NCBI RefSeq assembly: GCF_004354815.1
Contig: NZ_QWJI01000001.1
Span: 1 to 64,000 of the forward strand
From: Cardinium endosymbiont of Culicoides punctatus
GTDB lineage: Bacteria > Bacteroidota > Bacteroidia > Cytophagales > Amoebophilaceae
Direction: 5' to 3'
Length of the DNA stretch: 64,000 nucleotides
Shown: piece by piece, positions 55,159 through 64,000 of the stretch
Layout: the number at the start of each line of letters is the position of its first letter
Position numbering within the stretch: the stretch's first letter is position 1
Position numbers and translations under genes: made by a program
The notes under the pieces: model-generated
What the model was told of the DNA's origin: nothing
Seen by the model: only the letters and a program-made list of their open reading frames with translations
Database searches by the model: none

Positions 55159-56928
55159 ATGAATAAAATTCATATTTTATCTGACTTACTGATAAACCAA
55201 ATAGCAGCAGGAGAAGTAGTACAACGTCCTGCTTCTGTAGTCAAGGAGTTGCTAGATAATGCCATAGATGCAGCAAGCAAAACAATAAAAATTATTATAA
55301 AAGATGCTGGAAAACAACTTATACAGGTTATTGATGATGGTATAGGCATGAATGAAATAGATGCACGTATGTGTTTCGAAAAACATGCAACTTCTAAAAT
55401 TTCCACTACAGATGATCTATTTCAAATTCAAACAATGGGTTTTAGAGGAGAGGCAATGGCTTCTATTGCAGCTGTAGCACAAGTAGAAATGCAAACAAGG
55501 CTACATGACGAAGTGATTGGAAATGCTATAATTATAGAAGACGCAAATATCAAGAAACAAGAACCTGTTGCAACAGCAGTAGGAACAAATGTAAGCGTTA
55601 AAAACTTGTTTTATAATGTTCCGGCACGGAGAAACTTTTTAAAATCCAATCCCGTAGAGTTTAAACACATTTTAGAAGAAGTACAACATGCAGTACTTGC
55701 TAGGCCAGACATATCTTTTATACTTTACCACAACGATACAGAAATATACAGATTGTCACCAGAGAAATTAAGTCATAGAATTGTACACCTCTTTGGAGAT
55801 AATTATAAGAAACAGCTGATTCCCTGCAGTGAAAAAACCAATATAGTAACTATAGAAGGCTATATAGGCATGCCTGAACAAGCAAAAAAAACCAGAGGAG
55901 AACAGTTTATATTTGTTAATCAGCGTTTTGTTAAAAGTGCATTTCTCAATCATGCTATTAAAAACGCATATAACTCCCTTTTACCAACAGATAGTTTCCC
56001 TTTTTATGTTATCTATTTGACCATAGATCCCAAGTTAATGGATATAAATGTACACCCAACTAAAACGGAAATTAAATTTCAAGATGAAAAAACACTTTAT
56101 GCTATTTTAAAAGCTGTAGTAGTAAGAAGTTTAGCTACACATCATGTGGGTAATGCTTTAGACTTTGAGCAAAATATCAACGTATTTCCCCTTCAGTTGA
56201 GTACTCCAGTTAAAGTAACAACGAGCAATGCTAAAGAGAGAGACTATACACATTTTAAAGATGATACACATTCATTTTCATCTCAAAATTGGCAAGCTTT
56301 ATTTCCAGAAAAGTCACCGACAGATCCCCTTTTATCTCGTAAACTATCAGAACCATATAAAAATGAAGTGGGGCAAGCCGTTCAGCTGTATGCTAGTTAT
56401 ATTGTTACCCAGGTTCAATCCGGCTCTCTTCTTATCGATCAGCAAGCCGCACATGAAAGAGTTCTGTATGACAAATTTATAAGCCACTTTAAAAATAGCA
56501 GCGGCGTATCTCAACAATTACTTATTCCTGAGCAAGTAACTTTAAGCCTTATAGACTGTACTGTTTTATTAGAGTACAAAGAAATTTTGAGGACCTTGGG
56601 GTTTATTATTGATTCCTTTGGCCCATCTACGATCATTGTACACGGTTGTCCAGCAGAGCTAACTCAATATGCACTTAAATCACTATTGGAAGGCCTTATA
56701 GAGCAGTTTAAGTTGAACAATGACAAACTAACAGTTCCCATTGCAGAAAGCCTAATAAGAGCCCTAGCTAAAAAGGCAAGTATTCCTCATAATAAAAAAC
56801 TAGATGCTATGGAAATAGATTCCTTATTGGCCCAGCTATTTTCTTCTAGTAACACTATGTATACTCCAGATGGAAGAAAAATATGTGTTATGTTATCACA
56901 ACATATTTTAGAAGATCTGTTTAAGTAG
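55159..56928 (+). CDS. mutL: DNA mismatch repair protein MutL
   Basis: The ATG at 55159 (MNKIHILSDLLINQIAAGEVV) matches the universal MutL opening. The frame extends to a TTG at 55111, which is not needed. The 589-residue protein has the GHKL ATPase motifs VVKELLDNAIDA, DDGIGM and GFRGEA. The C-terminal domain has DQQAAHERVLYD, a variant of the DQHAxxE endonuclease motif with Gln for the first His. MutL couples MutS to strand cleavage. MutS is not in this window. Confidence 0.95.
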   Translation: MNKIHILSDLLINQIAAGEVVQRPASVVKELLDNAIDAASKTIKIIIKDAGKQLIQVIDDGIGMNEIDARMCFEKHATSKISTTDDLFQIQTMGFRGEAMASIAAVAQVEMQTRLHDEVIGNAIIIEDANIKKQEPVATAVGTNVSVKNLFYNVPARRNFLKSNPVEFKHILEEVQHAVLARPDISFILYHNDTEIYRLSPEKLSHRIVHLFGDNYKKQLIPCSEKTNIVTIEGYIGMPEQAKKTRGEQFIFVNQRFVKSAFLNHAIKNAYNSLLPTDSFPFYVIYLTIDPKLMDINVHPTKTEIKFQDEKTLYAILKAVVVRSLATHHVGNALDFEQNINVFPLQLSTPVKVTTSNAKERDYTHFKDDTHSFSSQNWQALFPEKSPTDPLLSRKLSEPYKNEVGQAVQLYASYIVTQVQSGSLLIDQQAAHERVLYDKFISHFKNSSGVSQQLLIPEQVTLSLIDCTVLLEYKEILRTLGFIIDSFGPSTIIVHGCPAELTQYALKSLLEGLIEQFKLNNDKLTVPIAESLIRALAKKASIPHNKKLDAMEIDSLLAQLFSSSNTMYTPDGRKICVMLSQHILEDLFK

Positions 56929-57052
56929 ATATAACAGATGAGTGATGGTTAAGTTATGTTATGAAATAAACATTTGATATTGATTTTGATTCGTTTTAAA
57001 CAAACATGTTACAGAAATCTGTTCTAAATGGAGATCTGTGCAAAAGCCTCTT

Positions 57053-59050
57053 TTATACCCCTTTATTTCTTGTTTTCCCTTTCCGTGTAGTTGTTTTATT
57101 GGATAATACAAAATCCCCATCTTTACGTTCAAAATATTGCTTATTATCTTGTAAAAACCTTAAGCTATCATTGCTTTTTTTGCGTTTTACTACTATAGAG
57201 GATTCATTTATATTGCGATGGTTAGGGTTTTTATTGATTGTTTGCGTATCAAAAATGCAATTCAATCCCATATTGATCACCCTTTTATAATCTTTATGAT
57301 ATTTTTTATCGTAGTTTCTATCTTCTATTTGTTGCAACGCTTCATTAGCACTTCCATTCTTTTTTAGTTCTAAAATATAAACGGTTTTATGATTATGGTC
57401 ATTAATTACTATATCCGGACGTCCACTACCTGAATGTTCTTCTACAGAAACCGTTATGCCATCTTTATCATGACAAGCACCAACTAAGAATAAATAAAGC
57501 GCACGATGAAAACTTTTTTCTTCATTTTCAATAAATAAATAACTGGTATTAGAAAAACAACGATTATATAACATCAGTAAAAAATCATGCCACTTTTCTT
57601 TATGTAAGCTCTTTAAAATGCTGTCGCTCCATTCGGCACCATATTCTTTTTGTTTCTTCAAAGCAACCTTTGCTAGATTTTTATGTAATGACTCCCTAAC
57701 TTCTTGATTAGGGAATGTTAATATATATTGATCTTTTTGGGAATTATAACTATCTATTGTTAAATAACCTGTTTGATACATAAGAGGGATTAGATCTATG
57801 TCTTCGTTGTCTTCTGTTGACATGAGCTCATTTGTAGTCGCTTTAAATATCAATTTATCCCACTCCACATTAGTAAATCTGTCAATATCTTTTTGTATTT
57901 GCTTTAATAGTAAAGTAGGATCTCCAGTTTTATACCAATAATTCCGAAATGCCCCTTCTTCTTTAAAAAAATATAATATAGAGGTCGGATTAAATAGCCG
58001 GATACCAGATTGAGAAAATTGGTATCCATCATAATAATCCTTTAAGTCATTTATAACGGTATCTATAGATTGCTCTTCTGTAGTTTCCTTATCTCTTACT
58101 TTGTTTTTTTCCTTAGCAATATACTCTAGCTCATATGCAAATAACCTTCTTACATCTTCTTCTGTATACCCAGCAACACTTGAAGCATCTCTGCTTAGAG
58201 ATATATCTACAATATTATTTGGCCCTGATTCTAAATCAGATAAACTAAAATTGGTTACACCCGTGAGAAATATCAATTTGCAATCTTTTGCACAGCTTTT
58301 AACTATTTTATAAAAAGAAGCCAATATTTCTTTACGCGCATTATACGCTTTAGAATCAAATTTAAACTTAATCATAGGACTATCGTATTCGTCTATTAAG
58401 ACAATTACTTTAGGTTCGTAGTCATGCTTTAGCGTTATGAGCTTGTTTAAAAGTTTTCTATATTTGGCTTGATATGACTTTCCTTCTATTACTATATTAT
58501 AACGTGAAGCAATCTCATCCAGTACCTCCATGATATCTTGTTCTAGTCCGTCTGGTGTTTTATTATTTAGTTGAGAAAAATCCAATCTAATTACTGGGTA
58601 TTTTTTCCAGTCGTATGTTTTTTTTTCTATAACATTAAGCCTTGGATTATAATACTTAAATTTGCCACTATGAATATAACATCCCTCAAATAACGTTTTA
58701 CTTATTTCCCCTTCTGCTATTGTAGCAATGGTAGATATTAGTGCAGACTTGCCAAATCTACGAGGACGTATTAAAACTTTTGATTTGCCTGTTGTTGTCA
58801 TTAAGAGCGATCCAATAAATTTTGTTTTATCGGCATAGAACCCAGAATCTAAAATATTCTGGATAGAAGCATCTCCAATAGGGATAAGATTGCTTCTACT
58901 CCTTACACAACGCTCCAATTCAATATCATCTACTGTCCTCTTCACGCCCTTTGCTTCCAAACTATTTTTAGTGTTACATGCAAAGACAGACAGTATAAGG
59001 CATGCCAATAAGCATGTATGAATGCCTTTATTTTTTTTATTACTAATCAT
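57053..59050 (-). CDS. AAA-ATPase/PD-(D/E)XK protein with lipoprotein signal
   Basis: The 665-residue protein combines an AAA-ATPase_like domain (PIGDASIQNILDSGFYADKT, Walker A RPRRFGKS at 95-102, Walker B VIVLIDEYDSPM near 215) with a C-terminal PD-(D/E)XK/DUF1703 nuclease domain (GSGRPDIVI...YILELKK). Unusually, it begins with a lipoprotein-type signal, HTCLLACLILSVFAC (Cys25), and a Lys/Arg linker. Most relatives are cytosolic and start directly at the ATPase domain. The family is multicopy in some Bacteroidota symbionts and its role is unknown. It is convergent with mutL. Confidence 0.8.
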   Translation of the reverse strand: MISNKKNKGIHTCLLACLILSVFACNTKNSLEAKGVKRTVDDIELERCVRSRSNLIPIGDASIQNILDSGFYADKTKFIGSLLMTTTGKSKVLIRPRRFGKSALISTIATIAEGEISKTLFEGCYIHSGKFKYYNPRLNVIEKKTYDWKKYPVIRLDFSQLNNKTPDGLEQDIMEVLDEIASRYNIVIEGKSYQAKYRKLLNKLITLKHDYEPKVIVLIDEYDSPMIKFKFDSKAYNARKEILASFYKIVKSCAKDCKLIFLTGVTNFSLSDLESGPNNIVDISLSRDASSVAGYTEEDVRRLFAYELEYIAKEKNKVRDKETTEEQSIDTVINDLKDYYDGYQFSQSGIRLFNPTSILYFFKEEGAFRNYWYKTGDPTLLLKQIQKDIDRFTNVEWDKLIFKATTNELMSTEDNEDIDLIPLMYQTGYLTIDSYNSQKDQYILTFPNQEVRESLHKNLAKVALKKQKEYGAEWSDSILKSLHKEKWHDFLLMLYNRCFSNTSYLFIENEEKSFHRALYLFLVGACHDKDGITVSVEEHSGSGRPDIVINDHNHKTVYILELKKNGSANEALQQIEDRNYDKKYHKDYKRVINMGLNCIFDTQTINKNPNHRNINESSIVVKRKKSNDSLRFLQDNKQYFERKDGDFVLSNKTTTRKGKTRNKGV

Positions 59051-59263
59051 TATTGCTCATGAAGACAGATCATACTATACATTTTGATTCACCACACAAA
59101 TATACAAAAATGTTTCCCCAAATATATCCAAAACTAAAAGAGAGATAACTCAATATAGATTAATATGTTATATTTACATTTGTTATAAGCTTCTTTCTCT
59201 GAAGTTCTTGTACGCATTAGGTAGTCCATCTAGCATAGATATACAAAAATATTTCTCTAAAAA

Positions 59264-59848
59264 ATGTACAGCCAGGTTAAAAGCTTATCAGAAGTTCCTA
59301 GATTAGTAGAGATTACTTCAGATCTGTCTATTCAACAGTTGAATGAATCTCATGCAGCGGAATTATTTTCTTTGACCGATAAAAATAGGGTCTATTTGAA
59401 AAAATGGTTGCCATGGTTAGATACCTGTACTCAGGAAAGCGATACCTTAAATTTTATTATGCGCACAAAAGATGCTGTTGTTGAAAACAGTGGACTTACA
59501 TTTGGTATATTTTACAAGCGTAAAATAGCTGGAACAATAAGTTTGAACCAGATTGACTGGTCAGATCGTAAAACAGATATCGGTTATTGGATTGGAGAAA
59601 CATTTCAAGGCTTAGGTTTAGCTACATTAGCTTGTGCCAAACTTGTCGATATTGGGTTTCAACAATGCAATCTAAAAAAAATCTCTATTAGCTGTGCATT
59701 AGAAAATTATAAAAGTCAGCGTATACCTATACGATTGGGATTTAAAGAAACTGAAAATGTATCCAAAAAAGAAAACTTGCATGGAACTTATGTAGATCAT
59801 ATTGTTTATACAATAGATAGAGATGAAATACATTATAGCCTTACATAG
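59264..59848 (+). CDS. GNAT acetyltransferase (RimJ/RimL-like)
   Basis: The 194-residue protein has the RimL-type N-terminal block LFSLTDKNRVYLKKWLPWLD, the acetyl-CoA loop region IGYWIGETFQGLGLATLACAKL, and the terminal RLGFKE motif. Family members acetylate ribosomal-protein N-termini or small molecules. The substrate is not predictable. It stands alone between divergent and convergent neighbours. Confidence 0.88.
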   Translation: MYSQVKSLSEVPRLVEITSDLSIQQLNESHAAELFSLTDKNRVYLKKWLPWLDTCTQESDTLNFIMRTKDAVVENSGLTFGIFYKRKIAGTISLNQIDWSDRKTDIGYWIGETFQGLGLATLACAKLVDIGFQQCNLKKISISCALENYKSQRIPIRLGFKETENVSKKENLHGTYVDHIVYTIDRDEIHYSLT

Positions 59849-59892
59849 CTTATAGGACACATCGAACAGTATCTATATATCCGTTCATATGC

Positions 59893-62373
59893 CTAATTAT
59901 GGTAGACTCGTTTTACTCGTTGACTTATTTGTGTAAGTAATTCATAAGAAATCGTCCCAATCCGCTTCGCTAGTTCATCTATGGAGTATTCTTTGCCAAA
60001 AATAATGACCTCATCTCCTCTTTGAGCTTTGATACCACTTACATCAATCATAGCCATATCCATACATACATTGCCCACAACAGGGCAATATTTTCCATGA
60101 ACAACTACATGTCCTCTTTCACAACCAAATACCCTGCTAAATCCATCTGCATAGCCTATTGGTATGGTTGCAATGGTCATATCTTGTGTGGCTATAGTTT
60201 TTCGATTGTATCCTATGCTGTCCCCTTTTTTTAGGTATTTAATTTGAGATATTGTTGTTACAAGTTTACTCACTGGTGTTAGATCATGTTGTATTTCTTT
60301 GCTTATACCCACGCCATATAGACCGATACCTAACCGAACCATATCAAATTGAAACTGAGGAAACCGTAAAATACCATTTGTATTTAACAGATGCCTTAAA
60401 GGCTTGTTTCCCAATTTACTTTCTATAGCATTAGCCATACGTATAAATCTTTCTGCCTGTGAAAGTGTATAAGCATCATCAGCTTTAGACTCAGAGCCTA
60501 CTAGATGACTAAAAATACTTGCTACATGTGGGTAAACGGTTCTTAAATGAGTGATGAATGGATCAATGAGTGCTTCTTCGATACCCAAACGGTGCATGCC
60601 TGTTTCTAGCTTAATATGAATAGGTATACTTGATTTTTCTGTTAAAAAACTACATAATTCTTGCAAAAGTTCAAGGCTATATATCACTGGTTCTAACTGG
60701 TAGGCTACCATTGCATTAAACCCATCACTAGTTGGGCTCATAACCATAATAGGTAAAGTAATGCCTTGTTGTCGCAAGCGAATGCCTTCATCCATATAGG
60801 CAACACCTAAATAATCTATACCATGGCGTTGCAGCGTTGAAACAAGCTCAAAATCATCACTACCACTACCATAGGCTGATGCTTTAACCATGGCCATGAT
60901 TTTGGTCCGTTCATGCAATTTGGTTCTAAACCAAGTGAGATTGTCTCTAAGAGCCCCTAAATCTGTTTCTAGAATAGTACCATGCGTATTTTTTTCTATG
61001 GCCTGAACTACCCGTTCTAGTTGAAAAGTGCGTGCTCCTTTTACCAAGATAATTTCATCTTTAAAAGATGGCTTGTGTTGGAGAAATGCTTCTGTAGTAT
61101 GAAAAAAAATACTTTGTTGTTCGCAAAAGAGTGATGCATGGTAACTAATAACAGGGCCAATACCAATCAACCGATTGACTTTATGCATTGCTAACAATGT
61201 AGCCAACTCCTGATAAAGTATTTTATCCACTGTTTGAGACTGCAAAATGTCAGATATAATAACAGTTTTATTTAGCTGATCTAGCTTTTGCTGTTGGTCC
61301 ATGAAATCTAATGCAACGCTCGTACTGGTTAGATCATTGGTATATGAGTCATCTATAATTTTACATCCATGTATACCTGCTTTGAGTGTAGTACGCATTG
61401 CTATGGGTTTAAGTTGTAGTAGTATGGGTTGAATTTGCTCCTCCTTAAAACCATTGTCCAATAAGTAGGCCAAGCAATGTACGATGTTTTCTATAGAAGC
61501 TATATCTCTAAAATGGGTTAGAAATGTAGCTTTTTTTCGCAATGTGGAAATCTGTAATGATACTTTATTGCTATCTGGTAATTCGTAACGCATCAAAAAA
61601 TAGTCCGTATCATAACTGTGGCGAGACCAGGTTCTTAATCTTTTAGACCTGCCATATAACCGTTGTAGTGTCTCATGGATAAGTTGATGATCTCTGCAAT
61701 AGTAAATGGTATCACAATCCTTAAAGAGCTGTGCCTTTTCTTCTACTTTTTGCTGTTGATCTTGAAATCCTTTGCTATGTGCAGGGCCAATATTGGTAAA
61801 TAATCCATGTGTTGGCTGGATGATTTTAGCCAACTTTTCCATTTCACCTACTTTGGAGATACCAGATTCAAATATTGCATACTCATGGGTTGTACGCAAT
61901 AAGCTTACAGCAAGCGGCACGCCAACTTGTGAATTGTAACTATATGGTGAACCAAGCGTTTTGTATTTTGTAGACAAAAATTCATGCATCCATTCTTTAA
62001 CAATAGTTTTGCCATTACTGCCTGTAATACCTAATACGCATAAAACATATTTAGATCGGTAAAATGCTACAAATTGTTGCAATGCTTCTAGTGTATTGGT
62101 GACCCATAGCATATTTACATCACTATAATGTTCTGTAATAGCAAGGTTATAGCTGTGGTCTACAACAAACTGACGTATTCCTTTTTTATAAGCTTCTTCT
62201 ATATAGTCATGTCCATTATGATTTATTCCAACAATGGCGAAGAAAAGAGGATATGGTGTGGTTATCTTATTGCGGCTATCTATAATAAGTTCAGTTATAG
62301 GTAGGTTATCTATTTTTATGGCAGTTAATCCATTTGTAATAGATGCCAGGTCGTTAAAATAAGCTAGTGGCAT
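59893..62373 (-). CDS. murF-alr: Fused MurF ligase / alanine racemase
   Basis: The 826-residue bifunctional enzyme is typical of Bacteroidota. Residues 1-460 are MurF, which adds D-Ala-D-Ala to the UDP-MurNAc-tripeptide, with P-loop GITGSNGKT (115-123) and ESG. Residues 465-826 are alanine racemase, which makes D-Ala, with the PLP lysine in MVKASAYGSGS (Lys497), RLGIGLYGV, IGYADGFSR and VCMDMAMIDVS. Fusion couples D-alanine supply to its use. It lies 31 bp after rsmH on the same strand, a small cell-wall/translation transcript. Confidence 0.95.
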   Translation of the reverse strand: MPLAYFNDLASITNGLTAIKIDNLPITELIIDSRNKITTPYPLFFAIVGINHNGHDYIEEAYKKGIRQFVVDHSYNLAITEHYSDVNMLWVTNTLEALQQFVAFYRSKYVLCVLGITGSNGKTIVKEWMHEFLSTKYKTLGSPYSYNSQVGVPLAVSLLRTTHEYAIFESGISKVGEMEKLAKIIQPTHGLFTNIGPAHSKGFQDQQQKVEEKAQLFKDCDTIYYCRDHQLIHETLQRLYGRSKRLRTWSRHSYDTDYFLMRYELPDSNKVSLQISTLRKKATFLTHFRDIASIENIVHCLAYLLDNGFKEEQIQPILLQLKPIAMRTTLKAGIHGCKIIDDSYTNDLTSTSVALDFMDQQQKLDQLNKTVIISDILQSQTVDKILYQELATLLAMHKVNRLIGIGPVISYHASLFCEQQSIFFHTTEAFLQHKPSFKDEIILVKGARTFQLERVVQAIEKNTHGTILETDLGALRDNLTWFRTKLHERTKIMAMVKASAYGSGSDDFELVSTLQRHGIDYLGVAYMDEGIRLRQQGITLPIMVMSPTSDGFNAMVAYQLEPVIYSLELLQELCSFLTEKSSIPIHIKLETGMHRLGIEEALIDPFITHLRTVYPHVASIFSHLVGSESKADDAYTLSQAERFIRMANAIESKLGNKPLRHLLNTNGILRFPQFQFDMVRLGIGLYGVGISKEIQHDLTPVSKLVTTISQIKYLKKGDSIGYNRKTIATQDMTIATIPIGYADGFSRVFGCERGHVVVHGKYCPVVGNVCMDMAMIDVSGIKAQRGDEVIIFGKEYSIDELAKRIGTISYELLTQISQRVKRVYHN

Positions 62374-62404
62374 AAAATTGTATTATTAAATCCCTATATA
62401 TCTA

Positions 62405-63328
62405 TTATTCAACACGAATGCCTATGCGTAGACGGGCGCTACGGGCACGTTTATTTTGGCTTAATTCTTTTTCGGATGGTATAAGGGGCTTCTTTTGCAG
62501 AGGTGAAAATGGACGTAATATGTTGCCATACCCATCTTGTTGGATTTGACCTAAAATATTTCCAGTGTTTAAAAAGTTTTTCACCAGTCGGTCTTCTAAA
62601 GAATGATAGGAAATAATGGCCATACGTCCACCAGGTTTTATAATTTGAGCACTCTGATTGAGCAGAGATTCTAGTTCTGCCAATTCATTATTCACCTCGA
62701 TTCGAAATGCTTGAAAGATTTTTGATACATATTGGTTTTCTTTAGATTTTGGTGCAAATGGCACAACAAGATCTTTTAGTTGGCCAGTAGTTTCAATAGG
62801 CCTATGGGTACGTGCCTTTATAATTGCCTTGGCAACAGATAGTGCATTAGCAATTTCCCCATAATAATGCAGTACTTCAGCAAGCTGTGTTACATTATAC
62901 CTATTAATAATGGTCTGTGCGGTACGAGGAGAATGTATATCCATTCTCATGTCTAATATGCCATCAAATCTTGTAGAAAAGCCACGTTCTGGAGTATCTA
63001 TTTGGTGAGAAGAAACACCAAGGTCTGCCAAGAGGCCATTTACCTGGCCTGCCCCGTAGAAATAAAGAAACTCTTTTGCAAATCTAAATGGTGCCCTGGT
63101 AAACGTTAAATAATGACTCGGAAAAGAACAGGCTATTTCGGCTGTATCTGCGTCTCTATCAAAAGCAAATAAATGTCCTGTAGAAAGCATATCAACTATT
63201 TTTTTTGCATGCCCCCCACCTCCAAATGTAAGGTCTACATATTTACCTGTTGGTACAATACGAATTCCTTGAATGACTTCATCCAACATTACTGGTATAT
63301 GGTAGCTTTTTGAAATAGTTGTAGGCAT
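62405..63328 (-). CDS. rsmH: 16S rRNA (cytosine(1402)-N4)-methyltransferase
   Basis: RsmH (MraW) methylates C1402 in the decoding centre. The 307-residue protein has HIPVMLDEV at the N-terminus, the SAM motif VDLTFGGGGHA, LLADLGVSSHQID, and the late ISYHSLEDRLVKNF block. Length is normal. In many bacteria it heads the dcw cluster after mraZ. Here mraZ, ftsL and ftsI are absent and murF-alr follows directly. Confidence 0.95.
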   Translation of the reverse strand: MPTTISKSYHIPVMLDEVIQGIRIVPTGKYVDLTFGGGGHAKKIVDMLSTGHLFAFDRDADTAEIACSFPSHYLTFTRAPFRFAKEFLYFYGAGQVNGLLADLGVSSHQIDTPERGFSTRFDGILDMRMDIHSPRTAQTIINRYNVTQLAEVLHYYGEIANALSVAKAIIKARTHRPIETTGQLKDLVVPFAPKSKENQYVSKIFQAFRIEVNNELAELESLLNQSAQIIKPGGRMAIISYHSLEDRLVKNFLNTGNILGQIQQDGYGNILRPFSPLQKKPLIPSEKELSQNKRARSARLRIGIRVE

Positions 63329-63702
63329 GGATAGTAGTCTATTAAGGTGACAAATTAGTATTTTTACTATTTTTTAAAAAAAATCTGACATGGGTACAAT
63401 GCTATCAAAAATACAATTTTGACAGAAATTTATTACTTGTTTCGCTTATAATTATTTCAAATAAAAATAATTATAAATTATATTTTGCCCAACTTTGGGA
63501 TTATACTATCCCAATTTTAATGGTAAACTTATATAGGCTGGACTTCGTTTTACCTATCTTTGACCATTGGGTTATGAAGAATAATTAGTATTTTAATTTA
63601 TATTTTCGAAGGGTACTATTCTTTTAGAGAATGGGATAGTAAAATTTGTAATTTTTCCTCGATTCGTTTTCTTTCTATTACCTACATAAATAATGTACAG
63701 TT
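63329..63702. other. Divergent region between rsmH and hflX
   Basis: A -7 box TATCTTTG is at 63555-63562, in the right orientation for hflX but 140 bp upstream and without a clear -33 element. TACTATCCCA (63504-63513) recurs inverted as TGGGATAGTA (63632-63641). These flank the likely transcription start and may be a regulatory inverted repeat. Confidence 0.4.
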
Positions 63703-64000
63703 ATGTTAATGCATGTTAATGATCAGTCGGACTCTGATAATAATAAATCATGTAAATCGGCCGTTCTTGTAGCTTTGGTTATCGATCGTCAGCCTTTGAA
63801 AAAAACGGAAGAATATCTAACTGAACTATCCTTTCTTGCATATACTTGGGGTATGAAGATTATGCATAAGTTTATACAAAGATTAGATCATCCATGTCGT
63901 GATACTTTTGTGGGAAAAGGGAAAATAACAGAAATAGCTGCATTTATCAAGGCAGAAAATATTTCTTTTGCTATTTTTGACGATGAACTTTCTCCGTCAC
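63703..64000 (+). CDS. hflX: GTPase HflX (5' part, runs off the window)
   Basis: From ATG 63703 the frame encodes AVLVALVIDRQPLKKTEEYL and FIQRLDHPCRDTFVGKGKIT, then FAIFDDELSPS at the window edge. These are the N-terminal domain of HflX (LxELxxLAxTAG, TFVGKGKxxEI, xxxxFDDELSPSQ). HflX is a ribosome-splitting GTPase. The G domain is outside the window. A Met two codons downstream is an alternative start. Confidence 0.92.
   Translation, partial: MLMHVNDQSDSDNNKSCKSAVLVALVIDRQPLKKTEEYLTELSFLAYTWGMKIMHKFIQRLDHPCRDTFVGKGKITEIAAFIKAENISFAIFDDELSPS

Noticed and set aside
57006-57290. 94-codon plus-strand ORF after mutL
   Set aside because: It lies mostly antisense to the 3' end of the AAA-ATPase gene and has no recognisable content.
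1-64000. CRISPR array, rRNA operon, prophage or complete IS element
   Set aside because: No regularly spaced repeats, rRNA sequence, phage structural genes or intact transposase with terminal repeats were seen.

Overview
The window looks like part of the chromosome of an AT-rich, host-dependent Bacteroidota bacterium, most probably of the Cytophagales/Amoebophilaceae type (the Amoebophilus/Cardinium lineage). The phylum call rests on a fused MurF-alanine racemase, a gldK-gldL-gldM-gldN cluster, a short RpoD, a Porin_10-type barrel, a stand-alone GT5-domain 'glycogen synthase', a Nif3/zinc-ribbon gene pair and promoters of the TTTG-N18..21-TAnnTTTG type. The symbiont call rests on three exported ankyrin-repeat proteins, an exported phospholipase D-like protein, an AAA-ATPase/PD-(D/E)XK protein with a lipoprotein signal, Rpn-type nuclease genes, long non-coding gaps and decayed genes. 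The genus cannot be settled from this sequence alone.

Layout. 1-6.2 kb: ankyrin lipoprotein, a repeat-rich gap, a GT5-domain protein and dnaE. 6.3-9.5 kb (minus strand): Rpn/PD-(D/E)XK nuclease, mreB and an LpxH-like phosphoesterase. 9.9-15.2 kb (plus strand): der, an MlaD-type lipid transport protein, a Bax-inhibitor-1 membrane protein and dnaA. 15.4-21.2 kb: FAD oxidoreductase, a second ankyrin lipoprotein, a putative porin and lpxK. 21.5-28.9 kb: a Nif3-like protein that has lost its metal ligands, a zinc-ribbon coiled coil, a DksA/TraR-like protein, a pseudouridine synthase, a small exported protein, a large exported ankyrin protein and miaA. 28.9-30.1 kb: a lipoprotein gene split by a 268-bp MITE with 22-bp terminal inverted repeats and an 8-bp target duplication. 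30.1-38.1 kb: lysS, a coiled-coil lipoprotein, an OstA/LptA-like protein, rng, a 31-residue basic ribosomal-type protein and the PLD-like protein. 38.1-45.6 kb: rmuC, an exported ClpP-like protease and gldKLMN. 45.9-51.5 kb: rpsO, pnp, rpoD, trxB and an EamA transporter. 51.6-54.7 kb: tandem HtrA-like proteases (one a predicted pseudoprotease) and tRNA-His. 55.2-64 kb: mutL, the lipoprotein-signal AAA-ATPase, a GNAT acetyltransferase, murF-alr, rsmH and the 5' part of hflX.

How the parts fit. Housekeeping genes for replication, mismatch repair, translation, RNA decay and tRNA modification are intact. Envelope genes (mreB, murF-alr, lpxK, an lpxH-like gene, the OstA-like protein, MlaD and the porin) indicate a cell that still builds peptidoglycan and probably a lipid A-bearing outer membrane. 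GldKLMN would supply the rotary motor and periplasmic ring of a type 9 secretion/gliding machine, although no other T9SS gene lies here. The exported ankyrin, PLD, HtrA-like, ClpP-like and AAA-ATPase proteins are candidates for host interaction or envelope quality control.

The most notable observations are the MITE that splits a lipoprotein signal peptide, the metal-ligand-free Nif3 protein, the protease/pseudoprotease tandem, the GldK lacking a lipobox cysteine, and an 80-nt three-way-junction RNA-like structure at 16.5 kb.
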